Below are positions 1 through 9,036 of a stretch of 64,000 bases of DNA, one piece after another. The stretch is from G963923955 sp963923955 (lineage in GTDB: Bacteria > Pseudomonadota > Gammaproteobacteria > Eutrophobiales > Eutrophobiaceae): assembly GCA_963923955.1 (NCBI GenBank), contig OZ000552.1, forward strand, positions 558,001 to 622,000, in the 5' to 3' direction. The position numbers were made by a program, and so were the translations under genes. The notes under the pieces were generated by a model. That model did not search any database. It had not been told where the DNA came from and worked only from the letters and a program-made list of their open reading frames with translations. The first letter of the stretch is position 1; each line of letters starts with the position of its first letter.

Positions 1-1
1 G

Positions 2-313
2 GCCAGGCGATTTTTCTCCAAAGCGGAATACCGCGCCGTGATGAAGCGGGCCCGACCAGAGCGCAAACGCGCCTTCTATGCCATCTGGACTCGCAAAGAG
101 GCCCTGGTCAAGGCCGCCGGCACCGGCATTGCCTTGGGCTTACGCGAGTTTGAGGTGGCGCTGGAGCCGGATGAGCCGGCCTTGACCAGCGCTCGCCGGG
201 ACGCGGCTGGCGCATCTTCATGGCAGCTGGCGAGCATTGCTGTTGATGAAGACTATCAGGCCGCCCTGGCGACAGACGGCGGTGCCTTTGCATTGCGATA
301 CTGGGCCTTCTAG
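2..313 (+). CDS. 4'-phosphopantetheinyl transferase (Sfp type), C-terminal part
   Basis: Only the last roughly 103 residues are in the window; the frame is open to the left edge. The segment FFSKAEY followed by FYAIWTRKEALVKAAGTG matches the core of Sfp/AcpT-type transferases, in which the W-x-x-KE-A-x-x-K-A motif carries a magnesium ligand (Glu) and a CoA-binding Lys. Members move the phosphopantetheine arm of CoA to a serine of acyl or peptidyl carrier proteins. The C-terminus (FALRYW) is also typical of the family. The partner carrier protein cannot be inferred, because the upstream neighbour is outside the window. The next gene is convergent. Family is clear, specificity is not. Confidence 0.85.
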   Translation, partial: ARRFFSKAEYRAVMKRARPERKRAFYAIWTRKEALVKAAGTGIALGLREFEVALEPDEPALTSARRDAAGASSWQLASIAVDEDYQAALATDGGAFALRYWAF

Positions 314-315
314 GT

Positions 316-340
316 GCAGGCAATGAACCTGCGTATTTTT
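316..340 (+). terminator. Weak intrinsic terminator after the transferase gene
   Basis: GCAGG (316-320) pairs with CCTGC (328-332) around a 7-base loop and is followed by GTATTTTT. It lies just after the stop of the plus-strand transferase gene and before a convergent gene. The stem is short, so efficiency is uncertain. Confidence 0.4.
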
Positions 341-365
341 CAATGAAGAGGTGTAGCCCCCAAGT

Positions 366-1742
366 TCATATCACGCGGCCGCGGTTGAGAATATTTGCCG
401 GATCAAGGGCGCGCTTTAGCGTGCGCATCAAGGCGATTTCTTCCGGTGTGCGGGAATAGGACAGAAAGGGTTTCTTGATCATGCCGATGCCGTGTTCGGC
501 CGAGATGGAACCTTCAAATTCCCGGCAGAGTTGATACATGCGCTCTTCAATAACGGGATTATCTTCCTGCCTGCCGGTCGTCATCATGTAGTGCAGATTG
601 CTGTCGCCGATATGCCCGAAGATCAGCATGCGCAGGTCTGGAAATTGTTTTTTTAACTCTGCCTGGGACTGTTCCACAAAGGCGGGCATGCGGCTGATCG
701 GTATGCTGATGTCCAGCGCACAGAGCGGGGCCAGGGTCGGCGAGGCTTCAGAAACCGCATGGCGAATGGCCCAGATTTCTTCTACTTCCCGGCTGGATTG
801 GGCGATGGCGGCATCTGCGATCAGCCCTGCTGCCAGGGCCTCGCCTAAAAACGCTTCAAAGCGTTCGCTATCGCTGGACTGCTCGGCGCCTTCGATCTCC
901 AAGATGGCATAGGCCGGAAAGGATTGACTAAAGGGCGAGCCGGCGGCGTTGATGCTTTGTGTAACATAATCGTAGTAGCTGGCCAGCATGACTTCATACG
1001 CGCTCAGCTCGCTGGAAAAATAGCCGCTGGCCTGTTGCAGGAATCGGATGGATGCCTGGAAACCTTTCAGCGCGCAAAGCGCCGTGCAGCTGCTGGTCGG
1101 CGCTGGAAATAATCGTAGCACCACGCGGGTTACGATCCCTAGCGTGCCTTCGGAGCCGATGAATAATTGCTTGAGATCATAGCCGGTATTATTTTTCAGC
1201 ATCTTGTTCAGGGAACTGATGATGGTGCCGTCTGCCAAGACGACTTCCAGGCCCAGTATGAGGTTGCGGATCATGCCGTAGCGGATGACCTGGGTGCCGC
1301 CGGCATTCGTGGCAACATTGCCGCCGATGCTGCAAGAACCGCGCGCACCAAGATCCAATGGGAACAACAGGCCGGTCTTTCTTGCCGCTTCTTGTACCGT
1401 TTCCAAAGAGGTGCCGGCGCGCACGGTCATAGTCATGCCATCCGGGTCAATCTCTTCGATGCCTGTTAGCCGCTCCAGCGACAGCGATACCTCTTCCGCC
1501 TGCGGTGTGGCAGCGCCAGAAAGCCCGGTCAGGCCGCCCTGTACAACGAGCCTCTGTTTGTGTTCCTGGCAGTGTTTCAGGATGGTGGCGATTTCTTCCG
1601 TGCTGGCCGGGCGCAACACGGCGGCCGGCGCCAGTTTTGCCTCGCCGCTCCAGTCGGCATGATAGCGCTCGCCAATGGCCGCCCCTTCTAACAGTGCCTT
1701 CTGCGGCAGTGTCTTTTTTAGCTTGTCAATGAATGCCTGCAT
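366..1742 (-). CDS. FAD-linked oxidase, GlcD / D-lactate dehydrogenase type
   Basis: A 458-residue flavoprotein of the glycolate oxidase GlcD / D-lactate / D-2-hydroxyglutarate dehydrogenase superfamily. The N-terminal FAD-binding (PCMH-type) half includes VVQGGLTGLSGAA and GARGSCSIGGNVATNAGG, which bind the FAD pyrophosphate. The C-terminal half has GHIGDSNLHYM and the family-ending ISAEHGIGMIKK and LDPANILNRG. The substrate is probably a D-2-hydroxy acid oxidised to the 2-oxo acid, with electrons going to the quinone pool or an electron-transfer flavoprotein. No iron-sulfur partner (GlcF) is adjacent, which favours a D-lactate or D-2-hydroxyglutarate type over true glycolate oxidase. It is the last gene of a closely spaced minus-strand run, 30 bases after the NRAMP-like gene. 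Confidence 0.88.
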   Translation of the reverse strand: MQAFIDKLKKTLPQKALLEGAAIGERYHADWSGEAKLAPAAVLRPASTEEIATILKHCQEHKQRLVVQGGLTGLSGAATPQAEEVSLSLERLTGIEEIDPDGMTMTVRAGTSLETVQEAARKTGLLFPLDLGARGSCSIGGNVATNAGGTQVIRYGMIRNLILGLEVVLADGTIISSLNKMLKNNTGYDLKQLFIGSEGTLGIVTRVVLRLFPAPTSSCTALCALKGFQASIRFLQQASGYFSSELSAYEVMLASYYDYVTQSINAAGSPFSQSFPAYAILEIEGAEQSSDSERFEAFLGEALAAGLIADAAIAQSSREVEEIWAIRHAVSEASPTLAPLCALDISIPISRMPAFVEQSQAELKKQFPDLRMLIFGHIGDSNLHYMMTTGRQEDNPVIEERMYQLCREFEGSISAEHGIGMIKKPFLSYSRTPEEIALMRTLKRALDPANILNRGRVI

Positions 1743-1772
1743 GGGGTCATCATAAGCGAAAACGATGGCCGC

Positions 1773-3026
1773 TTAGAACAGTTTTATGTAGAGATAATAA
1801 ACAGCAACGGCCGCCATGCTGACAATGCCGCTGAGGCTCCAGACCCATAACACCTTGCCGGGTCGCAACTTTGCAGGCATCGCTTTGGAGAACATCGCCC
1901 GATGGTTAAAGAAGGCCAGTATGGGCGCTGAAAGAAAGGCAACGCTGGTGGCGAAGTCGATGAAGGTCTTGAAGGATTGTAAGAACACAAGCAGGATCAA
2001 GGTGGCGCCGATGACCTGGATGAGCATAAAAAATGAATATTGCTTGGCGGGACGAAAACCTCCTTCAGGGTATAAGGTGCTGGTCAATACACTGGCTACT
2101 CGGGGGCATGCATCCAGGGCGGCCAGCATGGTTGACACCATCACGGCAAAGGCGGCGATGGTGATCAAGGGTCTGGCCCAGGCGCCGCTGACCTGCGTGA
2201 ACATGTTGATGAGCTGGGTGGCAAAGCCGGCCGGGCTGGCGGCTACTTCTATGCCGGCGTTGAAGAGAAAGGCGGCACCCAGCAACATGAAGCACAGCGC
2301 CAGCAGGATGCTGCCGAAGTAGCCGATGTTGAAGTCAAAGGTGGTCTCCTTGATGCTGAGTGTGTGCTTCGATAGTTTGGCCTTCTCGCAAACCCACAAG
2401 GACTGGAACACCGACACCGTAAGGCCGGTGGGCAGCCAGCCGGCGATGGCGATCATAAAGAGGATGGAAGGTTGATCAAAGACGATCTCGCGCGTTAGCG
2501 CATCCTTCTGCCAATCCAGCTCCGGCACGGCCAGGGCGGCGCTGACTATCACCATGATGGAAAATAAGACCACGATGGTCTTGGTGAGGTTCTCAAACAG
2601 CCTGTATCGGCCGGAGATCAACAAGATCGCACAGGCACCTAACAGCAGGGCGGATAGCCAGATGTCATGGATGCCAAGCTGGAAGAGGTTGCTAAAGATG
2701 CCGGCGGTGACCAGGGCGATGGCGGCGGTGGCAACAAACATATCCAAAGGAAAGCAAAGGGCATAGACCAACAAGACCCAGCGCCCCTGGCTTTCATAGG
2801 CCTGTAATAAGGACTTGCCTGTTGCTGCGGCATACTCGGAACCAAAGCGGAAGGCGGGGTATTTCACCAGACAGGCCACGATGAGCAGCCAGTACAGCGA
2901 CAGGCCGTAATCGGCCCCGGCACGGGTTGATTGCACCAGGTGCGATACGCCCACAGCGATGGCCGCAAACAAGAGCCCGGGCCCGAGCTTTTCCTTGATG
3001 TAGAGAAAAATGTTTCTTGGCATCAT
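1773..3026 (-). CDS. NRAMP-like membrane transporter lacking the canonical metal-site motifs
   Basis: A 417-residue polytopic membrane protein, about 11 hydrophobic segments, that aligns with the NRAMP (MntH) family through its opening KEKLGPGLLFAAIAVGVSH and overall layout. In canonical NRAMPs the first helix carries DPGN and the sixth carries a Met-Pro-His motif, which coordinate Mn2+/Fe2+. Here the first helix reads VGVSHLVQSTRAGADYG and the sixth reads AIAGWLPTGLTVS, so the metal-coordinating Asp, Asn and Met are not where expected. The protein is therefore NRAMP-related but its substrate is uncertain. It sits 22 bases downstream of ferrochelatase, so a link to iron or haem supply is tempting but unproven. 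Confidence 0.8.
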   Translation of the reverse strand: MMPRNIFLYIKEKLGPGLLFAAIAVGVSHLVQSTRAGADYGLSLYWLLIVACLVKYPAFRFGSEYAAATGKSLLQAYESQGRWVLLVYALCFPLDMFVATAAIALVTAGIFSNLFQLGIHDIWLSALLLGACAILLISGRYRLFENLTKTIVVLFSIMVIVSAALAVPELDWQKDALTREIVFDQPSILFMIAIAGWLPTGLTVSVFQSLWVCEKAKLSKHTLSIKETTFDFNIGYFGSILLALCFMLLGAAFLFNAGIEVAASPAGFATQLINMFTQVSGAWARPLITIAAFAVMVSTMLAALDACPRVASVLTSTLYPEGGFRPAKQYSFFMLIQVIGATLILLVFLQSFKTFIDFATSVAFLSAPILAFFNHRAMFSKAMPAKLRPGKVLWVWSLSGIVSMAAVAVYYLYIKLF

Positions 3027-3048
3027 CTAATTATGCCCTGTCGTGCGA

Positions 3049-4164
3049 TTAGTCCATACGCTTTTTTAGGGCCTTCGCCCGCTCTTGACGGTGCCGTAGT
3101 TCCTCGTTGACGGCTTGCGCATCCCAATCTTCAGCAAACTCCGCCCAGCCCTGCGTGTGTCTGCTGATAATGTCTGTCAAGGCACGGATGTGGATCGCCT
3201 GATCATTCAAGGCCGGAATATAGGAAAAGTTCTTCCCGCCGGCCTGTAAAAAGAAATCGCGGTTTTGCAGCCCGATCTCTTCTAAGGTCTCTAAGCAATC
3301 CGCCGAGAAGCCGGGGCAGATGACCTGTACATGTCCAACGCCCGCCTTGCCCCATTCTTGCAATCGTTTATCCGTATAGGGTTTCAGCCATTGTCTCGGG
3401 CCGAAGCGTGATTGAAAGGCAACGCTGTATTGCTCATCGCCCAGTTCAAGTTTCTCCGCCACCAGGCGTGCGGTCTTTTGGCATTCACAATGATAGGGAT
3501 CGCCGGCCAAAAAATAATACCGCGGCAGGCCGTGGAAGGAAAACAGCAGCTTATCCGGCCGGCCGTTTGTCGCCCAATGCGCAGCGATACTATGTGCCAG
3601 GGCGGCGATATAGCCGCCATGATCATGGTAGTGGCGCACCATGCGCAGTTCCGGCAACCAGCGCCAGGTCTTTAATACATCGGCAACGGCATCAAAGGTT
3701 GAAGCCGTTGTAGCAGCGGAGTATTGCGGGTATAAGGGCAAGATCAAAAGGCGCTGCACCTTCGCCTGACGAAGTTTTTCCAGGCCCCTTGCAATCGATG
3801 GATTGCCATAGCGCATGGCGAGTTCCACCCGTATCGGGCCGGGAAATTGCTCTGCCAGCGCGGCCTGGACTGCTGCGGCCTGACGCTTGCTGATGCACAA
3901 CAGGGGCGAGCCTTCATCCGTCCATATTTTCTGATAGGCCGCCGCCGATCTGGCAGGCCGGGTGCGCAGGATGATGCCATGCAGCACAGGCCACCACAGC
4001 AGCCGGGGGACTTCTATGACGCGTCCATCTGAGAGAAATTCTGCCAAGTAGCGCCGCAGCGCCGCCGCATCTGCTGCGTCCGGTGTGCCGAGGTTGCTTA
4101 GCAGGATCCCGGCGCAAGGCGGCGTATCGTGTTCGTGAGCATCACTGCCGACATAAGAAGCCAT
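3049..4164 (-). CDS. hemH: Ferrochelatase
   Basis: A 371-residue ferrochelatase, inserting Fe2+ into protoporphyrin IX as the last step of haem synthesis. Recognisable parts are GILLSNLGTPDA near the N-terminus, the catalytic-histidine motif LLFSFHGLPRYY with the following HCECQKTA, and the family signature PGFSADCLETLEEI near the C-terminus. It is somewhat longer than enterobacterial HemH, because of an N-terminal extension of about 17 residues and a charged C-terminal tail (LRHRQERAKALKKRMD). Its start is 6 bases from the stop of the carbonic anhydrase gene, so the two are probably cotranscribed. Confidence 0.95.
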   Translation of the reverse strand: MASYVGSDAHEHDTPPCAGILLSNLGTPDAADAAALRRYLAEFLSDGRVIEVPRLLWWPVLHGIILRTRPARSAAAYQKIWTDEGSPLLCISKRQAAAVQAALAEQFPGPIRVELAMRYGNPSIARGLEKLRQAKVQRLLILPLYPQYSAATTASTFDAVADVLKTWRWLPELRMVRHYHDHGGYIAALAHSIAAHWATNGRPDKLLFSFHGLPRYYFLAGDPYHCECQKTARLVAEKLELGDEQYSVAFQSRFGPRQWLKPYTDKRLQEWGKAGVGHVQVICPGFSADCLETLEEIGLQNRDFFLQAGGKNFSYIPALNDQAIHIRALTDIISRHTQGWAEFAEDWDAQAVNEELRHRQERAKALKKRMD

Positions 4165-4170
4165 CGGGCT

Positions 4171-4824
4171 TTATCGATACGCGCTCGCGAGCTTCTCAAG
4201 CGCGACCGCATAGACTTCCACAGGCGGCGCATCCCTCCCGCAGTCTATATCCAGGTCTCGTAAGCGGCCCTTGCTGATGTCATAGATGCAGCCGTGCAGG
4301 GTGAGCGCCGCGCCCCGCGCCCATCCATCTTGAATGGCATGATGCTGCGACAGCGCCATGAGCTGTTCAATAACATTCAACTCGCAGATCAGATCAGCAC
4401 GTCTCTCTTCCGCCACCCCGGCCAGCAGGCCTTGGTGTTTTTTAATAGTAAGTTTTATGTTCCATAGCCAGTAATCGACAATGCCGTCGGCGGAATCTTC
4501 CAGCGCCGCCTGCACGCCGCCGCAGCCGTAATGTCCGCAGACGATAACTTGCCTTACCTTAAGTGCTGCCACCGCGAACTGGATCACGGCCAGACAATTC
4601 AGATCGCCGGGCTGAATGAGATTGGCGATATTTCTATGCACGAATAGCTCGCCTGGTTGCAGGCCCGTTATCTGCTCCGCCGGCATGCGACTGTCGCTGC
4701 ACCCTATCCACAGGTATTCCGGCCGTTGTTGTTTGGCCAGCGCCTTGAAGAAGCCGGGGTCTTCAGCAAGCCTGGCGGCCGCCCATGCCTGGTTTTTATC
4801 CAACAGCCTTTGCAGAGTGCTCAT
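4171..4824 (-). CDS. can: Beta-class carbonic anhydrase
   Basis: A 217-residue beta-carbonic anhydrase that interconverts CO2 and bicarbonate in the cytoplasm. The zinc ligands and catalytic Asp-Arg pair are visible as CSDSRMPAEQ (Cys and Asp) and CGHYGCGG (His and Cys). ELFVHRNIANL is also characteristic. It begins the closely spaced group can-hemH-NRAMP-like-glcD. About 50 bases separate it from the small upstream gene, with a T-rich stretch at the start that could hold a promoter. Length is normal for the family. Confidence 0.95.
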   Translation of the reverse strand: MSTLQRLLDKNQAWAAARLAEDPGFFKALAKQQRPEYLWIGCSDSRMPAEQITGLQPGELFVHRNIANLIQPGDLNCLAVIQFAVAALKVRQVIVCGHYGCGGVQAALEDSADGIVDYWLWNIKLTIKKHQGLLAGVAEERRADLICELNVIEQLMALSQHHAIQDGWARGAALTLHGCIYDISKGRLRDLDIDCGRDAPPVEVYAVALEKLASAYR

Positions 4825-4875
4825 CGGTTTTTTTTAGTTAAATTTTGTATTCGTTAGACTTACATCAGCAAGGGC

Positions 4876-5202
4876 TTATTCAGCCTGGCTCTTTCCCTGA
4901 TTCTCCCTGATAGTCTTGCGGTATTCATTATAGATCTTCAGGCATTGATCGCCCAGCGCCGAATGCTCATCAATATTATCCACATAAAAACGCATGAGTG
5001 CGCGCAGGCTGCCTGCAACACGCCCGGGGTTTGCTGCATCCTCGCTTGTCTTGACAATGCGGCGCAGATACTTAAGCAGAAACCATTTGGTTGAATAGGC
5101 GGCAATCTGCTCCTCTTCGATGCGCTTTATATGGGCGATGACGAAGCTTCGAAAGTCGCCAAAATACAGCTGCTTGATCTTGTCGGTCTTGTCCTCAGAC
5201 AT
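4876..5202 (-). CDS. Hypothetical 108-residue protein
   Basis: I do not recognise a family. The product is small, soluble and mostly helical, rich in Lys, Glu, Arg and Tyr (QLYFGDFRSFVIAHIKRIEE), with no signal peptide, membrane segment or metal motif. It starts inside the end of ybbP (8-base overlap), which argues for translational coupling and for the gene being real. The regular codon usage and this overlap support expression; function is unknown. A role connected to the YbbAP exporter or to the next gene (carbonic anhydrase) is only suggested by position. Confidence 0.65.
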   Translation of the reverse strand: MSEDKTDKIKQLYFGDFRSFVIAHIKRIEEEQIAAYSTKWFLLKYLRRIVKTSEDAANPGRVAGSLRALMRFYVDNIDEHSALGDQCLKIYNEYRKTIRENQGKSQAE

Positions 5203-7681
5203 TTCGCAGTGCGACCAGCGGCGGCGTATGCAAAACCTTTCTGGTGCCGACCAGGCCGCCGATGACGACCACGGCGGTGCATAGTAGCGGCGCGACCAGC
5301 CACACCCAGAGATTGATGCTTACTTCTAAGTTAAAGACAAATCGGGCCAGGATGAACTCCACACAGCTGGCGGCAAGGGCGGCCAGAATGCCAGTGATCA
5401 GGCCGATGCACAGAAACTCAGCAGTGAGGATGGCCAGTATCTTCCTGCGGCTGGCACCCAATGCGCTCAACAGGGCGGATTCTTTTGTCCGCTCATCATG
5501 GGTGGTCTGCAAGGCCGCCAGCAGTACCACCAGGCCGGTGAGCAGGGTAAAGCCAAAGACAAATTCCACCGTGCGGATTACCCGATTCATAATAAGGCGT
5601 ACCTGGCTGATCAAGGCATCAATATCAAAGACGGTGACGCTGGGAAAGGACTGTACCAGCGCTATTAACAGCTGCCGCTTTTCCGGCGGCAGATACAGGC
5701 TGGTGATATAGGTGCCCGGCAGCTCATCCAGCGCGCCCGGATTGGCGATGACAAAAAAGTTGACTTCAAAGGAGTCCCACTCCACCTCACGAATATTGGC
5801 GACCTTGCCGCTAACCTCCCGCCCGCCGATGCTGTAGCTCAAGGTGTCATGCAGGCCAATGCCCAGGGTCTCTGCAATACCCGCCTCGACTGAGAATAGC
5901 GTTGCCTCTTCCCCCGCCTGCCACCAGCTACCCTGCACCAATCGATTATTCGCCTGCATGTCTTTAGCCCAGGACAGATTGAACTCCCGTGCCGCCAGGC
6001 GTTGCGCCCGTTGCCCGGGGTAGGAATCCGGCGCCACCGTGGTCCCATTGATCGCGACCAGGCGGCCGCGGATCATCGGATACAGCGCTGCGGTCAATGC
6101 GGCGTCTTGTTGCAGGAAGGCCCGCAGGGCCGCTACCTCATCGGCCTGTATGTTGATCAAGAAATAATTCGGCGTGCCCTCAGGGAGGCGCTCACGCCAG
6201 TTTTCCAATAGATCGGTGCGGATTAAGAAGAGCAGCAGCATGACCATGATGCCGGAGCCGATGCCGATGATCTGCGCCACACTCAGCTTGGCCCGGCGCC
6301 GGATGTTTGACAGTCCATAGCGAACGGCAAGGCCGGCATGAGAGCGCAGGCCGGACAGATAACGAATGACCAGCCTTGCGACCAGGAACAGCAGGCATAC
6401 GGTAACAATGAGCCCGCTGAAGGTATAGGCGGTGAGTTTGATGCTGCCGGACTGCCACGGGGTCAACAGCGCCAGGGTGCTGATCGCAATGCCATAGGTC
6501 AGCAGGCCGCCGGGCGCTACCGGTGCCAACTCGCGCCGCAACACGCGTAACGGTGAAACCCGGCTCAGACGCTGTATCTGCGGCATGGCAAAGCCGATGG
6601 TGGTAACAGTCCCTGCGACCAGGCCGTAGAAGACCGGGTAGATGGAAGGCCGCGGCAGGGCGTCTTTGGTCAGGCCGGAGGCAAGCGAGACCAGGGCTTC
6701 TTGAGCGAGGAAACCCAGCCCGATGCCGCTTAAGCTGCTTAATAAAGACAAGATGAGCATCTGCAGCAGGTAGAGCCGGCTGATTAGCCTTTGCTCGGCG
6801 CCCAGGCAACGCATGACGGCGCAATTATCAAAATGCCGCAGCGCATAACGCTGCGCCGACATGGCCACGGCAAGCCCGGCCAGGGCGATGCTGACCAGGG
6901 CGGCTAAGCCTAAGAACTGCTCGGCACGCTCCAGCGCGGCCTTTAGTTCCGGTCTGGCATCACGGATGCCGCGCACCTGCAGCTGTTCATCATCCAGGCC
7001 CTCAATCTTCTCGCGAAAGCGGGCCACCTCATCCAGCCCGCCGCCGACGAGCAGCTGATAGCGCACCCGACTGCCGGGCAAGATCAGTTCTGTCGCCGCA
7101 ACATCGTCCAGGTGCATCAGCAGTCTGGGGGCAATGTTAAAGATGTCGCCGCCTCGATCGGGTTCATAGGTCAAGATGCGGGCGATGGTAAATTGCGCCG
7201 CACCGAGCCTGATGGCATCGCCCATCTGCAAGCCTAAGAGCTGCATGAGCCTGGGGTCTGCCCAGACCGCGCCCGGGGCAGGCGTCTCTTCGGTCCTTGT
7301 CTCTGGAGCAAATAGACTTTCGCTGGTGCGCAGTTGTCCGCGCAGGGGATAGGCTGCTTCCACTGCCTTGACCTCGGCCATCTGCAATTTTTCGTTGGCC
7401 ACGATCACGCTGCGAAAACTGGTCGTCAGCGCGGTGGTGAGCTGCTCTGACTTAGCCAAGTCAACAATCTCCGCAGCAATGGCGCGGCCGGAGCGCAATA
7501 CCAGATCGGCGGCGAGCAGTTCCGTGGCCTGGATTTCGGTGGCCTGGCGAATGCGGTCGGTAAAGAAGCTCACGGAACTTAAGCTGGCCACCGCCAATAA
7601 AATGGCAATGGCGATCAGGCTCAGTTCACCGGAGCGCCAGTCCCGCCGTAGCGCGATGATGGAGTGCCTGAGAATAGTCAT
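5195..7681 (-). CDS. ybbP: ABC transporter permease, YbbP / FtsX type
   Basis: An 828-residue permease with the MacB/FtsX-like layout. It has an N-terminal membrane helix, a large periplasmic domain, a membrane block in the middle (around residues 250-480), a second periplasmic domain and three C-terminal helices. The terminal part FVFGFTLLTGLVVLLAALQ and ESALLSALGASRRKILAIL are typical FtsX-domain sequences. It overlaps the ATPase gene ybbA by 4 bases (ATGA), forming one transport unit that probably moves a lipid or lipoprotein-like compound at the inner membrane. The tesA/ybbA/ybbP arrangement is the same as in Escherichia coli. The transported substrate is not established from sequence. 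Confidence 0.9.
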   Translation of the reverse strand: MTILRHSIIALRRDWRSGELSLIAIAILLAVASLSSVSFFTDRIRQATEIQATELLAADLVLRSGRAIAAEIVDLAKSEQLTTALTTSFRSVIVANEKLQMAEVKAVEAAYPLRGQLRTSESLFAPETRTEETPAPGAVWADPRLMQLLGLQMGDAIRLGAAQFTIARILTYEPDRGGDIFNIAPRLLMHLDDVAATELILPGSRVRYQLLVGGGLDEVARFREKIEGLDDEQLQVRGIRDARPELKAALERAEQFLGLAALVSIALAGLAVAMSAQRYALRHFDNCAVMRCLGAEQRLISRLYLLQMLILSLLSSLSGIGLGFLAQEALVSLASGLTKDALPRPSIYPVFYGLVAGTVTTIGFAMPQIQRLSRVSPLRVLRRELAPVAPGGLLTYGIAISTLALLTPWQSGSIKLTAYTFSGLIVTVCLLFLVARLVIRYLSGLRSHAGLAVRYGLSNIRRRAKLSVAQIIGIGSGIMVMLLLFLIRTDLLENWRERLPEGTPNYFLINIQADEVAALRAFLQQDAALTAALYPMIRGRLVAINGTTVAPDSYPGQRAQRLAAREFNLSWAKDMQANNRLVQGSWWQAGEEATLFSVEAGIAETLGIGLHDTLSYSIGGREVSGKVANIREVEWDSFEVNFFVIANPGALDELPGTYITSLYLPPEKRQLLIALVQSFPSVTVFDIDALISQVRLIMNRVIRTVEFVFGFTLLTGLVVLLAALQTTHDERTKESALLSALGASRRKILAILTAEFLCIGLITGILAALAASCVEFILARFVFNLEVSINLWVWLVAPLLCTAVVVIGGLVGTRKVLHTPPLVALRNV

Positions 7682-8379
7682 GGGGAAGCTGTCTCATCAA
7701 GGGCTAAGATTCTGCCGCCGGCCAGGGTCATCTTGTGTTGGCAGCGGGCGGCGATGGTCGGATCGTGCGTCACCAGCACCAGGGTCGTGCCGCGTTCCGT
7801 ATTCAGCGCAAACAGCAGATCGATGATCTGTTGCGCCGTCTTTTGGTCGAGATTGCCGGTCGGCTCATCGGCAAAGAGTATCTTCGGTTCCCCGGCAAAG
7901 GCGCGGGCGATGGAGACCCGCTGCTGCTCGCCGCCTGATAATTGGCTGGGGTAATGATGGATGCGCGCCGCCAGCCCGACCTCAGAAAGGCCGGCCGTGG
8001 CAATCTTCTCAGGCCGAAGAACACCCGCCAACTCCAGGGGCAACATTACATTTTCCAGCGCGGTGAGGCTGGGCAATAATTGAAAGGACTGGAACACAAA
8101 GCCGACGCGTTGATTGCGCAGGCGCGCGCGGCCGTCTTCGTCCAGCGTGTTAAGTTCAGTGCCATCTAAGATGGCGGCGCCGCTGGTGGGAACATCCAGG
8201 CCGGCCAGCAGCCCAAGCAGGGTGGATTTGCCGGAACCGGACACGCCGACAATGGCCAGGCTCTCTCCCGGGCTCAATGAAAATGAAATGTCATCGAGAA
8301 TAATGAGCTCGCCCGCCGGACTGGCGACTTGCTTTCCAAGCCGGTCCGCCTGCACAATGGGGCCTGAGGAGTCAGTCAT
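7678..8379 (-). CDS. ybbA: ABC transporter ATPase YbbA
   Basis: A 233-residue ATPase of the LolD/MacB-like group. It has Walker A GVSGSGKST, signature LSGGEQQRVSIARAF, Walker B ILFADEPTGNLD and the switch histidine in LVTHD. The start is placed at 8379 because the protein then begins MTDSSGPIVQADRLGK, the usual YbbA length; a start at 8448 would add 23 unlike residues. Its ATG overlaps the ATG of the divergent tesA gene by two bases. It energises YbbP, whose gene overlaps its stop codon. Confidence 0.92.
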   Translation of the reverse strand: MTDSSGPIVQADRLGKQVASPAGELIILDDISFSLSPGESLAIVGVSGSGKSTLLGLLAGLDVPTSGAAILDGTELNTLDEDGRARLRNQRVGFVFQSFQLLPSLTALENVMLPLELAGVLRPEKIATAGLSEVGLAARIHHYPSQLSGGEQQRVSIARAFAGEPKILFADEPTGNLDQKTAQQIIDLLFALNTERGTTLVLVTHDPTIAARCQHKMTLAGGRILALDETASP

Positions 8380-9001
8380 GTTGAAAAAAAGTATCCTTGT
8401 TGTTGTCTGTTTTCTATCAATCAGTGTTATGGCCGCTGCGAATGACAAGACCCTGGTGGTGCTGGGTGACAGTCTGAGCGCCGGCTACGGGATAGCACCG
8501 CAAGAGGGCTGGGTTCACCTCTTACAGGAAAGATTAACTGCACAAGGCTACCGCTATCAGGTCATTAATGCCAGCATCAGCGGTGATACCACCCGCGCCG
8601 CCCGGGCGCGTCTTGCGCCCTTATTGGCCACAACAACGCCGGACATCGTGATCATTGAGCTGGGCGGCAATGACGGCCTGCGCGGCATCTCGATTGAAGA
8701 GATGCATAGCAATCTTTCCAGCATGGTAAATAAATTAACCAGGCTAAATGTCAGTGTGTTGCTCATTCCCATGCAGCTGCCCCCTAACTATGGCCAGGTT
8801 TATACGGCAAAGTTCATGCAGACCTATGCGCAAGTGGCCGCGGCACCAGGCGTTACCTTAGGAACCTTCATCCTACAGGACATCGCCGGCCATGCTGAGC
8901 TAATGCAGAGCGATGGCATACACCCACAGGCCAATGCCCAGTTGATGATGCTGGAGAATGTCTGGCCAGACTTAAAGCCGCTGTTAAGGCGCACGCCTTA
9001 A
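8378..9001 (+). CDS. tesA: Acyl-CoA thioesterase I / lysophospholipase L1 (periplasmic)
   Basis: A 207-residue SGNH hydrolase. A Sec signal peptide (MLKKSILVVVCFLSISVMA) is followed by the nucleophile block VLGDSLSAGYG, the second block Gly in ASISGDTT, the third block LGGNDGLRG and the catalytic Asp-His pair in SDGIHPQ. These enzymes hydrolyse acyl thioesters and lysophospholipids in the periplasm. The ATG at 8378 has a TGAGGA ribosome site just upstream, inside ybbA. An upstream in-frame extension to 8114 is antisense to ybbA and would bury the signal peptide, so it is not used. Confidence 0.95.
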   Translation: MLKKSILVVVCFLSISVMAAANDKTLVVLGDSLSAGYGIAPQEGWVHLLQERLTAQGYRYQVINASISGDTTRAARARLAPLLATTTPDIVIIELGGNDGLRGISIEEMHSNLSSMVNKLTRLNVSVLLIPMQLPPNYGQVYTAKFMQTYAQVAAAPGVTLGTFILQDIAGHAELMQSDGIHPQANAQLMMLENVWPDLKPLLRRTP

Positions 9002-9036
9002 AGCAGGATTAACGCAGCGCAAGATACTTTAAGGCA

